Shown: positions 34,597 through 43,300, numbered from the stretch's first letter. The stretch is 64,000 bases of DNA from Nocardia nova SH22a (GCF_000523235.1 NZ_CP006850.1:3038001-3102000), one strand, 5' to 3'. Program-made: numbers and translations. Notes: a model not told the origin generated them from the letters alone.

Positions 34597-35691
34597 TCAG
34601 ACACGCGCCGCCGAGCCCGTCGGCGCGGAGCCGCGCAGCCAGATCGAGACGGCCTCGGCCCGGTTGGCCGCCCCGAGTTTGCGCAGGATGCGCGTGATGT
34701 GGGTCTTCACCGTGCCCTCGGAGATGGTGAGGCGGCGGGCGATCTTCCCGTTGGAGTCACCGGCCGCCATCAGCCGCACGATCTGCGCCTCCCGGCGGGT
34801 GAGGACCGAATCGTCGTCGCGGCTCGCCGCGATGGACCCGACGACCGCCGGGGCCGTGACAGGCCGTCCGGTCAGGCCGTCGATCTGTGCGCGTACCGCC
34901 GAGAGTCCCTCCAGCACAGCCACTCTCGCCAGATGCTGACTCAGTCCATCGGCGAAGGCCGACAGCACCATCCGGTCGACCTCACCGAGCGCCCGCCGCT
35001 GGTGATAACAGTCGCCGTGCACCAGCCCGACCACATCGCCGTCGACCAGCAGCGGTGCGATCCCGTACGACGACGATCTGGTGATCTGCGCGAGGGGACG
35101 GTTGACCCGGGGATTGTCCTGCACTTCGGAGACGAGGACGGGACGCGCGTCGACCACGGGATCGTTCTCGACCAGACCACGATCGAGCACAGGCGGGTTC
35201 TCCCGGCCCACCGCCACGATCTCCTCGGCCCAGCGCTGATCGCGCACGACACACATCGTGTGCAGCCGCCACGTCCCGTCGACGGTGGACACCAGCGCCC
35301 GATCGAATCCGAGACCGCACGCCGCTTCGGGAGCGCGAGCCAGCAGGGCGTCCACCGACCTGGCGGTGCCGACCCTCGCGAGCGCGCTGCGCACACCCGA
35401 CAGGGCGCGAGTCCGGTCGGCGAGTCGCAACTGCGCGCACATGGCCTCCGCCTCGCGGATCCGCCCGAGCAGGCCGATCAGGTCGGTGAGCCGACCGGGC
35501 GCGGGGTCGCCGCCACCGGCTGCCCGCAACGCCTCGGTACTCACCAGATCCCAGAGATCGCTCAGGGCGGAAGGACCCGGCGGCCTTGCATCGAACGGCT
35601 CCCGATCGAGCACATCGCCTGTGGCATAGGCGATCTCGGTCACCGCCGCCGCCAGCTCGGCGGAACTCCAGTGGATCGATGAACTGCTCAT
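34597..35691 (-). CDS. LuxR-family transcription regulator
   Basis: Regulator of 364 residues. The C-terminal LuxR helix-turn-helix (about 300-355) reads LTRREAQIVRLMAAGDSNGKIARRL..GTVKTHITRIL. The middle (about 90-260) has GAF-like segments (VNRPLAQITRSSSYGIAPLLVDGDVVGLVHGD), so it probably senses a ligand directly rather than through phosphorylation. ATG at 35691 has GGGAG upstream. It is the first gene of the minus-strand hydantoinase set (HyuA starts 145 nt downstream) and is preceded by a type A AT-rich palindrome. Local activator of the operon is the likely role. Confidence 0.88.
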   Translation of the reverse strand: MSSSSIHWSSAELAAAVTEIAYATGDVLDREPFDARPPGPSALSDLWDLVSTEALRAAGGGDPAPGRLTDLIGLLGRIREAEAMCAQLRLADRTRALSGVRSALARVGTARSVDALLARAPEAACGLGFDRALVSTVDGTWRLHTMCVVRDQRWAEEIVAVGRENPPVLDRGLVENDPVVDARPVLVSEVQDNPRVNRPLAQITRSSSYGIAPLLVDGDVVGLVHGDCYHQRRALGEVDRMVLSAFADGLSQHLARVAVLEGLSAVRAQIDGLTGRPVTAPAVVGSIAASRDDDSVLTRREAQIVRLMAAGDSNGKIARRLTISEGTVKTHITRILRKLGAANRAEAVSIWLRGSAPTGSAARV

Positions 35692-35719
35692 GTGCGAACT
35701 CCCGTGATCTACCTCACTC

Positions 35720-35741
35720 CAATATAATATATCTAATATTG
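35720..35741. promoter_or_regulatory. Type A palindrome upstream of LuxR-Hyu operon
   Basis: CAATATAATATATCTAATAT continuing to TG; outer arms CAATAT/ATATTG. It sits 29 nt before the minus-strand LuxR start and 43 nt before the plus-strand DUF3052 start. Confidence 0.6.
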
Positions 35742-35783
35742 CGATGAGGAAATCGCGGGTCGAACGGTGCGTATCGTGGGCGC

Positions 35784-36191
35784 ATGGCGGCATCCACGGG
35801 CGCACCGCTGGCCCGCAAACTCGGCATCAGACCCGGCGCCCGCGTGCTCCTGGCCCACGCGCCGCGCGGATTCACGCTGGACCCCCTCCCGCCACAGGTG
35901 ACGGTGCATCAGCGCTCCGGCCGCGACCCCTACGACGTGATCGTCGGCTTCTGTCCCGACTACGCGTCTTTGAACCGCCGCTTCGGCACCTGGCGCACGC
36001 GACTCGCACCGACTGGCGGACTCTGGATCGCCTGGCCCAAGAAATCCAGCGGAGTCGTCACCGACCTCGGCGATGCCGTCGTCCGCGAATTCGGCTTGGC
36101 CGCAGGGCTCGTCGACAACAAGGTCTGCGCCATCGACGACACCTGGTCCGGTCTGCGTTTCGTTGTCCGGTTGGTGGATCGGGGGGAGTGA
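35784..36191 (+). CDS. DUF3052 family protein
   Basis: Protein of 135 residues matching the actinobacterial DUF3052 family: KLGIRPGARVLLAHAP, DVIVGFCPDYASL, a conserved GGLWIAWPKKSSGVVTDLGD and the C-terminal NKVCAIDDTWSGLRFVVR. Function is unknown. It is divergent from the LuxR gene and otherwise unrelated to the catabolic operons. Confidence 0.85.
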   Translation: MAASTGAPLARKLGIRPGARVLLAHAPRGFTLDPLPPQVTVHQRSGRDPYDVIVGFCPDYASLNRRFGTWRTRLAPTGGLWIAWPKKSSGVVTDLGDAVVREFGLAAGLVDNKVCAIDDTWSGLRFVVRLVDRGE

Positions 36192-36363
36192 CGGGGATGT
36201 GACGGGCGCGGACACCGAACCGCGTGGCGTCGAGCCTTTTTCGGAATGCGCAGATAGGTGACCGAGTGACTGCGTGGATCGCGCCGACACGGACGTGGGG
36301 CTCGGGGGCTACGACGTCACGGGGCGCTGTGGAGTCGAGTTGTGCCCGAGGCGCGGTTGCGGT

Positions 36364-36717
36364 TTACGGATTTTCCGGTGATCGGATATCCACGGCCGTC
36401 GGATCGCTGACATTCGGCAGCAATGGCCGCATGAAGGTTCGTTCGTAACGGACTACACATCCGGACGAATCGCGAATCGCGTCCGCGGCGATGAAGTCAG
36501 GGTCCTTCCCGAACAATTCTCGATACTTCTCGTACGAGGCCAGGCTCGGAAAGCTGAACAATGCCAATGCGTAATCGCTGGCTCCCTCGGCCGGGAGAAA
36601 GTAGCCATGATGGTGACCGCCGTGCCGATCGACCAGAACCATCCAGCGCCGTGCGAACTCCTCGAAGGCATCGGTCTTTTCGGGCCGGATCGTGTAGTGG
36701 ACAACGCAGGTGATCAT
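36364..36717 (-). CDS. NIPSNAP family protein
   Basis: Protein of 117 residues with the dimeric alpha-beta barrel fold. The opening YTIRPEKTDAFEEFARRWMVLVDRHGGHHHGYF and the following FSFPSLASYEKYRELFGKDPDF are characteristic of the NIPSNAP family. No catalytic role is established. It stands alone between gaps of about 170-190 nt. Confidence 0.82.
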   Translation of the reverse strand: MITCVVHYTIRPEKTDAFEEFARRWMVLVDRHGGHHHGYFLPAEGASDYALALFSFPSLASYEKYRELFGKDPDFIAADAIRDSSGCVVRYERTFMRPLLPNVSDPTAVDIRSPENP

Positions 36718-36910
36718 GACGGTGACACTACGCGAAAGTCATTCCTGGCCAGGGAAAGTCACGCTCGACCAGGTCCGTGCCGAAGTGGCTCTGCTCAACC
36801 GGCATGCAAACCTCCCCGTTCGAGGGCGGTCGCCCCGGTGAACCATTCCCATCCGGCCGGTGCGGCGGGGCCGGGCTGCGCGAAGGTGGCCCGTCGCGTA
36901 CGGTCGACCC

Positions 36911-37762
36911 ATGTCATCGGCGCCGATCGGCTCGTCGACCGGTCTTGCCACCGGCACCATCAGCTTCGCCGGCGCCCGGCTGTCCTACGAACTACGCGGT
37001 GCCGGAACGCTTCTCGTCCTCGTCGGATCACCGCAGCGCGCCGACTCGTTCACATCCGTGGCCGAGGTGCTCGCGAACGATTACACCGTGGTCACCATCG
37101 ATCCACGCGGGCACGGCGGCAGCATCCTCGACGATCCCGAGCAGGATTCCACGCCCCGGTTGCGCGGCGATGATCTGGCCCGCATCATCACCCACCTCGG
37201 GCGAGGGCCAGCAGTCGTCTTCGGCAGCAGCGGGGGCGCGGTGAGCGTTCTCGCGCTGGCAGAGGCCCACCCGGGCCTGGTGTCCACCGTGATCATCCAC
37301 GAGCCGCCGCTTCTCGAGTTGCTGGACGACCGCGACGAACGGCATGCACTGCGCCGAGACGTGCTCACCACCTTCGCGGCCGGTGATCCGGTCGCCACCG
37401 GCCGGAAGTTCATGGCGATGATCGGATTCACCGTGCCCGAGGAGTTGCTGGCCCGCCTGTACAGCCCGGACCGTGATCCCGCCGAGCTGGCCGAAGAGGC
37501 ATACTTTTACCGGCACGAGCTCACCGAGACCCTGAGTTTCCGCCCCGATCTCGATGCCCTGCGTGGTTTGGGACCCCGGATCGTCATCGGCATCGGGGAG
37601 AGTTCGACAGGAATGTTGTGTGACCACACGTCCCGCGCCCTCGCTGCCGAACTGAGCATGTCGCCGACGATGTTCCCCGGCGGGCACGTCGGCTTCCAAG
37701 AACACCCGCAGGCGTTCGCCGAGCGACTGCATCGAATTGCCGTCGAGCACACATACGAATGA
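36911..37762 (+). CDS. Alpha/beta-hydrolase
   Basis: Serine hydrolase of 283 residues. It has the strand-turn TIDPRGHGGS with the oxyanion region, the nucleophile elbow GSSGGA (serine) and the catalytic histidine in GGHVGF near the end. ATG at 36911 is preferred over 36860 because conserved sequence begins shortly after. The substrate class (ester, epoxide or other) is not clear. No obvious operon partner. Confidence 0.87.
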   Translation: MSSAPIGSSTGLATGTISFAGARLSYELRGAGTLLVLVGSPQRADSFTSVAEVLANDYTVVTIDPRGHGGSILDDPEQDSTPRLRGDDLARIITHLGRGPAVVFGSSGGAVSVLALAEAHPGLVSTVIIHEPPLLELLDDRDERHALRRDVLTTFAAGDPVATGRKFMAMIGFTVPEELLARLYSPDRDPAELAEEAYFYRHELTETLSFRPDLDALRGLGPRIVIGIGESSTGMLCDHTSRALAAELSMSPTMFPGGHVGFQEHPQAFAERLHRIAVEHTYE

Positions 37763-37829
37763 GAAGGTCTGTCGCGCCGGGAAAAGTGACTGTCGGCTAT
37801 CGGATCCGTTGCCGGCACATGCGCGGTGG

Positions 37830-38720
37830 TCAAAGAGCGGTCCACATCCAAGGTTTCGGAATCAGTCCACGCAGGCACGCGATGCGATGCTCGGCTTCGG
37901 TCGTCGCTGCATTTCCCGCAACAGACCGGCTGATCGCGAAGCCGACCCATCGGAGTTCCTGGATATCGGCGAGTAAGCGGTAGTTCGGGCTGTGTGTGAC
38001 GTCGTAACCGCCGTAGGCGTCGACAAATTGTTGATACTGGCTGTCGGTGATCCGTCGGAAGTCGGTGTGGTCGACGGCCAGCTGGACAAGATCCCATTCC
38101 CGGCGGCCGATCGACACTTTGTCCAGGTCGAGCAGGACGGGATTGCCGGAGCGAGGAACTACGAGATTTCCTTGCCATGCATCGCCGTGTATGACCGATT
38201 GAGTCGTTGGCACGCTGAGTTCGTCGTACTCCTGCCGTAGCCTCGTGAAGTGGTCGAGCAGCCAGGCGCGGTCACTCCGGTCGATGGCTATCGCGGACTC
38301 GATACGTTCTCGGAGTTCACTCAACGGAGTATAGGACGGCAGTTGAAACTCCGTCGGTGCCGTCAACGCATGCAAGCGCCGCAACATCGTGCCCAATTCG
38401 GCTGGGGTAGAGGGCCGATGGTCGGGAATGAGTCTCCACCAGGTCACGGATCGATCTTCTACGACAGTCGGCTGCGGAACGGAAGGGACGGCTTCGACTG
38501 CCCTTATGCCGGATCGGTTGAGCCACTGCGAAATACGAATCTCTCTCAGCGCCGCGTCGTAGCTGTGCGGTTCGCCTATGCGGGCGATGACACCATGCGG
38601 CAACTCGAAGATTGCGTGCGAGCCTTCGCGGATCACCGTCGCCCCTCGGGCATCGATGCCGAGAAGTTCCGCTGCGCGAGAAAGTATCTCGTGCGCAGTG
38701 CGGGGTATAGCGCTGCTCAT
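37830..38720 (-). CDS. Phosphotransferase family protein (APH fold)
   Basis: Small-molecule kinase-like protein of 296 residues. The catalytic loop HGDAWQGN (about 178-185) and the metal-binding DLD (198-200) are intact. The P-loop region (TVIREGSHAIFELPHGVIARIG) resembles aminoglycoside/choline kinases. In actinomycetes such genes often occur singly and do not imply resistance. From here to about 42.9 kb codon choice looks visibly less GC-biased than in the catabolic operons. Confidence 0.85.
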   Translation of the reverse strand: MSSAIPRTAHEILSRAAELLGIDARGATVIREGSHAIFELPHGVIARIGEPHSYDAALREIRISQWLNRSGIRAVEAVPSVPQPTVVEDRSVTWWRLIPDHRPSTPAELGTMLRRLHALTAPTEFQLPSYTPLSELRERIESAIAIDRSDRAWLLDHFTRLRQEYDELSVPTTQSVIHGDAWQGNLVVPRSGNPVLLDLDKVSIGRREWDLVQLAVDHTDFRRITDSQYQQFVDAYGGYDVTHSPNYRLLADIQELRWVGFAISRSVAGNAATTEAEHRIACLRGLIPKPWMWTAL

Positions 38721-38845
38721 GGGAACCTCTCGGTCGATTTCGGCTCGGATATCAGGCTCGCGGATTACCGATACGCATGATCAGTGTGGCGAGTTGTGTC
38801 AGCGCGGTCCAGCAGAGTAACGAGGTGTGCGAGGGGCGTGCCAGA

Positions 38846-39571
38846 ATGCTCGGCATGAGTGCGGCTGACGCAGGTCTGGTTGTCTGGGATGTGGACGGCA
38901 CCCTCATACCGGCGGACTTACGTTGGCTTCGAAGGGCTGTCGCGCGAACGTACGGTCTCGAGCAAGCGTCGGTTGTCTTTCCGAAGGCTCGCGTGCATGG
39001 CTACACCGACGAGTCGATCGTCGTGGACACCGCGGTTGCTTCGGGCATTCACCCGGAAGTCGCCGAGGCCGGCGTCGGACGGTTCCACGAGGTGCTGGCC
39101 GATGTCATGCGCGAGGGGGAGGCGGAACTCGCCCGAGATCAGCCCGCCTATCCGGGTGCGGCCGATTCCATCGCTGCCCTGCACCATGAGGGGTTCGTTC
39201 AGACTGTCCTTACTGGCAACCTGCGTGTCGCGGCACAGGTAAAGCTTCGCGTTTCAGGATTGGACCGATATCTGGACCCGGATATCGGAGCGTTCGGTGA
39301 CGACGCGCGCGACCGTTTCGAACTTCCAGCGGTCGTCGCCGAGCGCTTCGAGACCAGATATGGCACCGCGCTAGATCCCGCCCGCACGGTCGTGATCGGC
39401 GACGCGCCGAACGACATCGCCTGCGCTCGCCACGCGGGCTTCCGCGTTATCGCTGTGGCACACCGGATGTCGCGAGACGAGTTGGAAATGCATTCTCCTG
39501 ACGTGGTCCTGGAACGATTGGATTCGGCTGCAGTGGTCTCGATCGTCGGTTCATTGACAGCAAGCGGTTGA
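38846..39571 (+). CDS. HAD-superfamily hydrolase
   Basis: Phosphatase-like protein of 241 residues. Motif I VWDVDGTL with the nucleophilic Asp, motif II as LTGNL and motif IV VIGDAPNDIACA are all visible; the cap (about 20-110) is helical, as in phosphoglycolate-phosphatase-like members. ATG at 38846 follows GAGGGG; an ATG nine nt later is possible. Divergent from the APH-fold gene. Confidence 0.85.
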   Translation: MLGMSAADAGLVVWDVDGTLIPADLRWLRRAVARTYGLEQASVVFPKARVHGYTDESIVVDTAVASGIHPEVAEAGVGRFHEVLADVMREGEAELARDQPAYPGAADSIAALHHEGFVQTVLTGNLRVAAQVKLRVSGLDRYLDPDIGAFGDDARDRFELPAVVAERFETRYGTALDPARTVVIGDAPNDIACARHAGFRVIAVAHRMSRDELEMHSPDVVLERLDSAAVVSIVGSLTASG

Positions 39572-39679
39572 GACATCGAGCGCTTCGATTCCTTCTCCCA
39601 GTTCCCGGACCGGTCGTCCGGGCTCCGTGATTCCAGTCGTTCGAAGGCCCTGCTATTCGCTCTGTTCTGCGTGGACTTC

Positions 39680-40366
39680 CTATTCTGACGAAGTTCGTGT
39701 ACTCGCCCGTGCCAGAGGGATCCGTGAGATGACCTGCCACGAATAGGAGCGTTGCCGCCGCTCCAGCAGTACCAACTTCGCTTCTGTCACTTCCACTCTC
39801 GCACTCTGAATGGTGTGGTTCGCATTCTCGACCGCCGACATGGCATCGGCTGCGGAGATGCCATCGCTGTTGGCGTAGCAGATCGTGATGTGCGGGGGAT
39901 GTGGCTTCGGTGATCTGAGCGATACGTGGGGGCAGGCGGTGGATACTGCCGTGCGAAGTGTGTCTCGAAGATCGTGGACCGTATCGACTGGGCGGACGTC
40001 GAGTGCAACCGCGCTCGGGACACTGCTCATACTGGGTATTTCGATACCGAACGAGGTTGTCGATCGGCACAAGTATCTCGCCGAAGAAGTTATCGAATCC
40101 AGTTGCGCAGGAGACAATTTCTCGACGTTGGCGATCCTGCCGAGTGTCAGGTGAAGGCTATCCAAGGGCACTTGATCAAAGTAGGAGAAATCGATCAGCG
40201 CTTGGCATCCTTTCGCGAGTTCGCGGATTTCTGGATTTCCCTCGAAGGTCAGAAACCAGTAGTAGCCGAGAGGACCGAGTGGGCGCGTCCAATGGCTTCT
40301 GAGGTACCTCACGGGCTGTGGTTGCAGCGGCATTCGTAAATCATTGGCCTCCGGTGTGAAAGACAC
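39680..40366 (-). CDS. 2H phosphoesterase (2'-5' RNA ligase-like)
   Basis: Protein of 228 residues with the two H-x-T motifs that define the 2H superfamily: LHLTL (His72) and PHITI (His159). Such enzymes open or form cyclic phosphates on RNA or nucleotides. The start is a GTG at 40366, 4 nt after the GNAT gene; an ATG at 40333 is an alternative. Third gene of a GntR-GNAT-2H operon. RNA repair or tRNA-splicing-like processing is possible. Confidence 0.83.
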   Translation of the reverse strand: MSFTPEANDLRMPLQPQPVRYLRSHWTRPLGPLGYYWFLTFEGNPEIRELAKGCQALIDFSYFDQVPLDSLHLTLGRIANVEKLSPAQLDSITSSARYLCRSTTSFGIEIPSMSSVPSAVALDVRPVDTVHDLRDTLRTAVSTACPHVSLRSPKPHPPHITICYANSDGISAADAMSAVENANHTIQSARVEVTEAKLVLLERRQRSYSWQVISRIPLARASTRTSSE

Positions 40367-40370
40367 GTCA

Positions 40371-40886
40371 TCAGCTCAGCGGCGGGGAGACGTAGCACTG
40401 GGCCGAGGTCTCCTGCCCGATGCCGAATTTATGCCTGGTGCTGCCGATGTTCAGCCAGCCGAGTCGTTCGTACAGGCGGATCGCGGCTTTGTCCTTCTCC
40501 ATGACGTCGAGGACGAGTCGCAGGTTTCGCTCTGCGCCGTAGTCCATCGCGGCGCGGGTGAGTTGTTCTCCCACGCCTCGGTTTCGGCCTTCCGGCCCGA
40601 CGAACAGGCGGCCGAGAACCGCAATGCTAGATGCGGGCTCATGGGATTGCTCGATCCACAGTGTTGCTGCGTCGTCGGTGGGTTTGGGCGCGGTGATCAG
40701 CGCATGGCCGACGGTAGAACCGGCGATCGTAGCCACCCACGCATTCATGAGTCCGGTCGGCGACAGCCAGGACAGGGGATCGGCGACTCCCTCGACCGGG
40801 TATGCGTCTCGCTCGTACACGGCGACCAGTAGCTGCGCGCATTCCTCGAGATCGGCAGACGTGCGGGGCCGTATTTCAATCTCCAC
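40371..40886 (-). CDS. GNAT-family N-acetyltransferase
   Basis: Acetyl-CoA-dependent acyltransferase of 171 residues. The CoA-binding signature LFVGPEGRNRGVGEQLTRAA and the following AIRLYERLGW are typical. The start is a GTG whose first base is the last base of the GntR stop codon (TAGTG), with GGAGGAC upstream, so translation is coupled to the regulator. Substrate unknown; toxin-like or antibiotic-modifying roles are both possible in this family. Confidence 0.87.
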   Translation of the reverse strand: MEIEIRPRTSADLEECAQLLVAVYERDAYPVEGVADPLSWLSPTGLMNAWVATIAGSTVGHALITAPKPTDDAATLWIEQSHEPASSIAVLGRLFVGPEGRNRGVGEQLTRAAMDYGAERNLRLVLDVMEKDKAAIRLYERLGWLNIGSTRHKFGIGQETSAQCYVSPPLS

Positions 40887-41671
40887 TAGTCCTCCACGGG
40901 CATGTTGTAATCGAGACCGTTGGAATCCGCGCGCATCACGAAATGCGTTACCTCGAAAGGTTTTCCGTTTTGATCGATCCCCGTATGCAGGACATCCACG
41001 ACCGGAACACCATCGGGGATTTCCAAGCCCTGCACTTCTTCGGGCGACGGCATGCGAGCCGAAATTTCTTCCCGCACTCGGGAGATCCGATGGCCGCGAT
41101 CCTCGAAGCGGGCGTACAGACTGCCTTTGCCCATCTGAGCGGACGTTGCGAGCACTGATCCGTCGGCGATCGACCACGGTATGTAGGTGACACCCACCTG
41201 GACCGGCTCATCGTCCGCGTAGTACCAATTCTCGCGCCGGACTACTGTATCGACAGCTGGATCGAGTGAGAGTCGGCTGGCTACGTCGTCGGGTGGCGCA
41301 ATCCGAGTAATTGACGTGCACTCGACTCGCGCTGCTCTGCCTTGCTTGGCGGCTTCGGCGCGATACGGCGACAGTCCGGTTTCCTCGCGGACACGATTCG
41401 AGTATCTTTCACTGCCGAAGCGCAAGAGTCGCTGAGGTTTCCGGACGAACACACCTTTACCGTGCCTCGCGGTGACGAGTCCTTCCTCGGCGAGTATCCG
41501 TATCGCTTCACGGGCGGTGTTTCGGGCCACGCCGTGGCTTTCTGCCAGCGCCCGTTCAGAAGGAAGTTGGTCTCCGGGAGCCAGTTCGCCGGAAGTGATG
41601 GCGCGGCGCAGCTCATTCGCCACCTGCCTGCTGGCAGGCAGCTTGCTGTGCTGCGGGTCGTATACCGCCAT
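40886..41671 (-). CDS. GntR-family regulator with UTRA domain
   Basis: Transcription regulator of 261 residues. The winged helix (about 10-75) contains QVANELRRAITSGELAPGDQLPSERALAESHGVARNTAREAIRIL. The UTRA ligand-binding domain (about 95-255) has the EEISARMPSPEEVQGLEIPDGVPVVDVLHTG segment. It lies divergent to the methyltransferase gene with a strong set of palindromes between them, very likely its operators, and starts an operon with GNAT and 2H genes. Confidence 0.92.
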   Translation of the reverse strand: MAVYDPQHSKLPASRQVANELRRAITSGELAPGDQLPSERALAESHGVARNTAREAIRILAEEGLVTARHGKGVFVRKPQRLLRFGSERYSNRVREETGLSPYRAEAAKQGRAARVECTSITRIAPPDDVASRLSLDPAVDTVVRRENWYYADDEPVQVGVTYIPWSIADGSVLATSAQMGKGSLYARFEDRGHRISRVREEISARMPSPEEVQGLEIPDGVPVVDVLHTGIDQNGKPFEVTHFVMRADSNGLDYNMPVED

Positions 41672-41683
41672 GCTCCCAGAGTA

Positions 41684-41697
41684 GTGGCTCGAGCCAG
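41684..41697. promoter_or_regulatory. GntR/UTRA operator 1
   Basis: GTGGCTCGAGCCAG contains the perfect 12-bp palindrome TGGCTCGAGCCA (41685-41696), 14 nt upstream of the GntR start. Half-site TGGCTnnAGCCA is shared with operator 2. Confidence 0.75.
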
Positions 41698-41727
41698 ATC
41701 TTGACTCGGTGGCCCACGAAGATGTTC

Positions 41728-41759
41728 ACTGGCTTGAGCCAGTACTGGCTCAAGCCAGT
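41728..41759. promoter_or_regulatory. GntR/UTRA operator 2: perfect 32-bp palindrome
   Basis: ACTGGCTTGAGCCAGT followed directly by its mirror ACTGGCTCAAGCCAGT. Each 16-mer is itself a near-palindrome, so the site could load two dimers. It sits 40 nt upstream of the methyltransferase start and 57 nt upstream of the GntR start. Confidence 0.85.
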
Positions 41760-41798
41760 TGTCACCGACAGAGCTGTCCTGATGGATTGCGAGGCAAT

Positions 41799-42863
41799 AT
41801 GAACGTCCGCCGACTTCTTCCGCGCCGGGCCGGTGCGGATGTGGTCCAGTTCGAGGAAGTGCGCTCGATCCTGCGTGAGGCGAATCGTGCGGATCCCGAG
41901 ACCTTGGCCGCTATCGCCACCGAGCTGCGGGCGCAGGCCGATGGGGCTTCGCGTCGGGTGCAGGTCGAGATCGATGGTGTGATCGCCAGATTCCGTGCGG
42001 CGCAGAAGGATCGGGGGACCGGCGGCGATGCGGGTGCGGTGGGCTCGGGGATTGTCGGGACGGCGATGCGTGAGGCGGATGAGCGGCTGGCTCGGTGTCT
42101 GGCCTATGCACAGCCCGCGCGGGTGCGCCAATTCCTGTTGGGTGGCAAGGAAGTATTCGAATCCGATCGGGCGCTGGGTGCCGCGCTGATCGAGGCGCAT
42201 CCCCACGCGCGGTATGCCGCTGCTGTCACCCGCGCGTTCCATCGCTGGGTGACCGATGCGTTGGCCGGGGTCGGCGTCGGGCAATTCCTGGACATCGGAG
42301 CGGGCTATGAGCCCTGTGTGCACAGGATCGCACAAGCTCGAAATCCCGCTGCCCGAACGGTTTACGCCGACATGGACCCGATCGTGCTCGCGCACGGTCG
42401 CGCACAGGATTCCGATGAGAAGACCCGATGGATCGACGTCGATCTCACCGATCCGGACGCGGTGCTCACGCTGGCGTCGGAGGACGGACTACTTGATCTG
42501 TCCGAGCCGGTCGCGCTCTCGCTGGTCGGAGTGCTCGAACACATCGCCGGTGACGAGCTGGCCGCGGGGGCGATCCGCGAGTTGACGGCCGGGCTGACAT
42601 CGGGGTCGGCGCTGATCGTGACTCATGCGGCAGCCGACATCGACCCGGTCCGAATGGAACAGGCCGCGACCGCCTACAGCGAGCACGGGCTCACGTATCG
42701 GCCGCGCGCATACGACCGGATCGCCGAGTATTTCACCGATTTCGAACTGGAATCCCCGGGCATCGTCGGTCCACACCAGTGGATGCGGAGCCCGCACGCC
42801 GGTCTCGAGCGAATCACCGATGAGGACATCTGCTGCTACGCGGCCATCGGCTGGAAAAAGTGA
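41799..42863 (+). CDS. SAM-dependent methyltransferase, SAM-MT (Methyltransf_19) family
   Basis: Protein of 354 residues. The first 80 or so residues form a separate helical region (VVQFEEVRSILREANRADPETLAAIA). The rest matches the actinobacterial PF04672-type methyltransferase: ARVRQFLLGGKEVFESDRALG, FLDIGAGYEP as the SAM loop, VYADMDPIVLAHGRA and HQWMRSP near the C-terminus. Its in-vivo substrate is unknown. ATG at 41799 follows GCGAGG. Regulation by the divergent GntR/UTRA protein is strongly suggested by the palindromes. Confidence 0.86.
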   Translation: MNVRRLLPRRAGADVVQFEEVRSILREANRADPETLAAIATELRAQADGASRRVQVEIDGVIARFRAAQKDRGTGGDAGAVGSGIVGTAMREADERLARCLAYAQPARVRQFLLGGKEVFESDRALGAALIEAHPHARYAAAVTRAFHRWVTDALAGVGVGQFLDIGAGYEPCVHRIAQARNPAARTVYADMDPIVLAHGRAQDSDEKTRWIDVDLTDPDAVLTLASEDGLLDLSEPVALSLVGVLEHIAGDELAAGAIRELTAGLTSGSALIVTHAAADIDPVRMEQAATAYSEHGLTYRPRAYDRIAEYFTDFELESPGIVGPHQWMRSPHAGLERITDEDICCYAAIGWKK

Positions 42864-43087
42864 CCGAAGGTTGTCGGCAGCATTCAGCGGCAATGAGTGA
42901 AGCGTGTGGGCTCCGTCCCGAGTGCGCACAGTCGATCTGAGTGCGCGCGGCGGGCTTTCGCGCCCCACCTTCGTTTCCCGGATTCATACCGGCGGTTTGC
43001 GGATAGTGACCCCGGTCTCATCTGCCATAGCGTCGGTGCACCGGCGCAAGAGTGCCGGTCACCGACTCGACACTGGAGTTGAACGGA

Positions 43088-43300
43088 ATGAGCCAGAACC
43101 GGGACGACCAGGCGCCGCGCCTGGAGCGGGAGCTTGTGGACGGGGCGTGCGCCCACTGTGGCGGGGAGTTGCGGCGGTATCCCGTCAATTCGGAGGGCGG
43201 CTGGTTCGACGTGGTCAAGTGCCAGAACTGCCTGCGGTCCGTCAGCCGGGTCCGGGGACCGCGACTCGGTCCGATCCAGCTTCTGTCCGACCAACTGTAG
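43088..43300 (+). CDS. Small zinc-ribbon protein of second hydantoinase operon
   Basis: Protein of 70 residues with GACAHCGGELRRYPV and, 18 residues later, VVKCQNCLRSVSRV, giving CxxC...CxxC. It is homologous to the product at 30183 (shared RYPV and VKCQxC). Here it is the first gene of the operon, 16 nt before hyuA. The ribosome-binding site before its ATG is weak. A structural or CO2/zinc-related subunit role in a Hyu complex is inferred. Confidence 0.78.
   Translation: MSQNRDDQAPRLERELVDGACAHCGGELRRYPVNSEGGWFDVVKCQNCLRSVSRVRGPRLGPIQLLSDQL

Noticed and set aside
37830..38720. APH-fold gene as an aminoglycoside resistance gene
   Set aside because: Only the general kinase motifs are present; nothing ties it to a known resistance subfamily.
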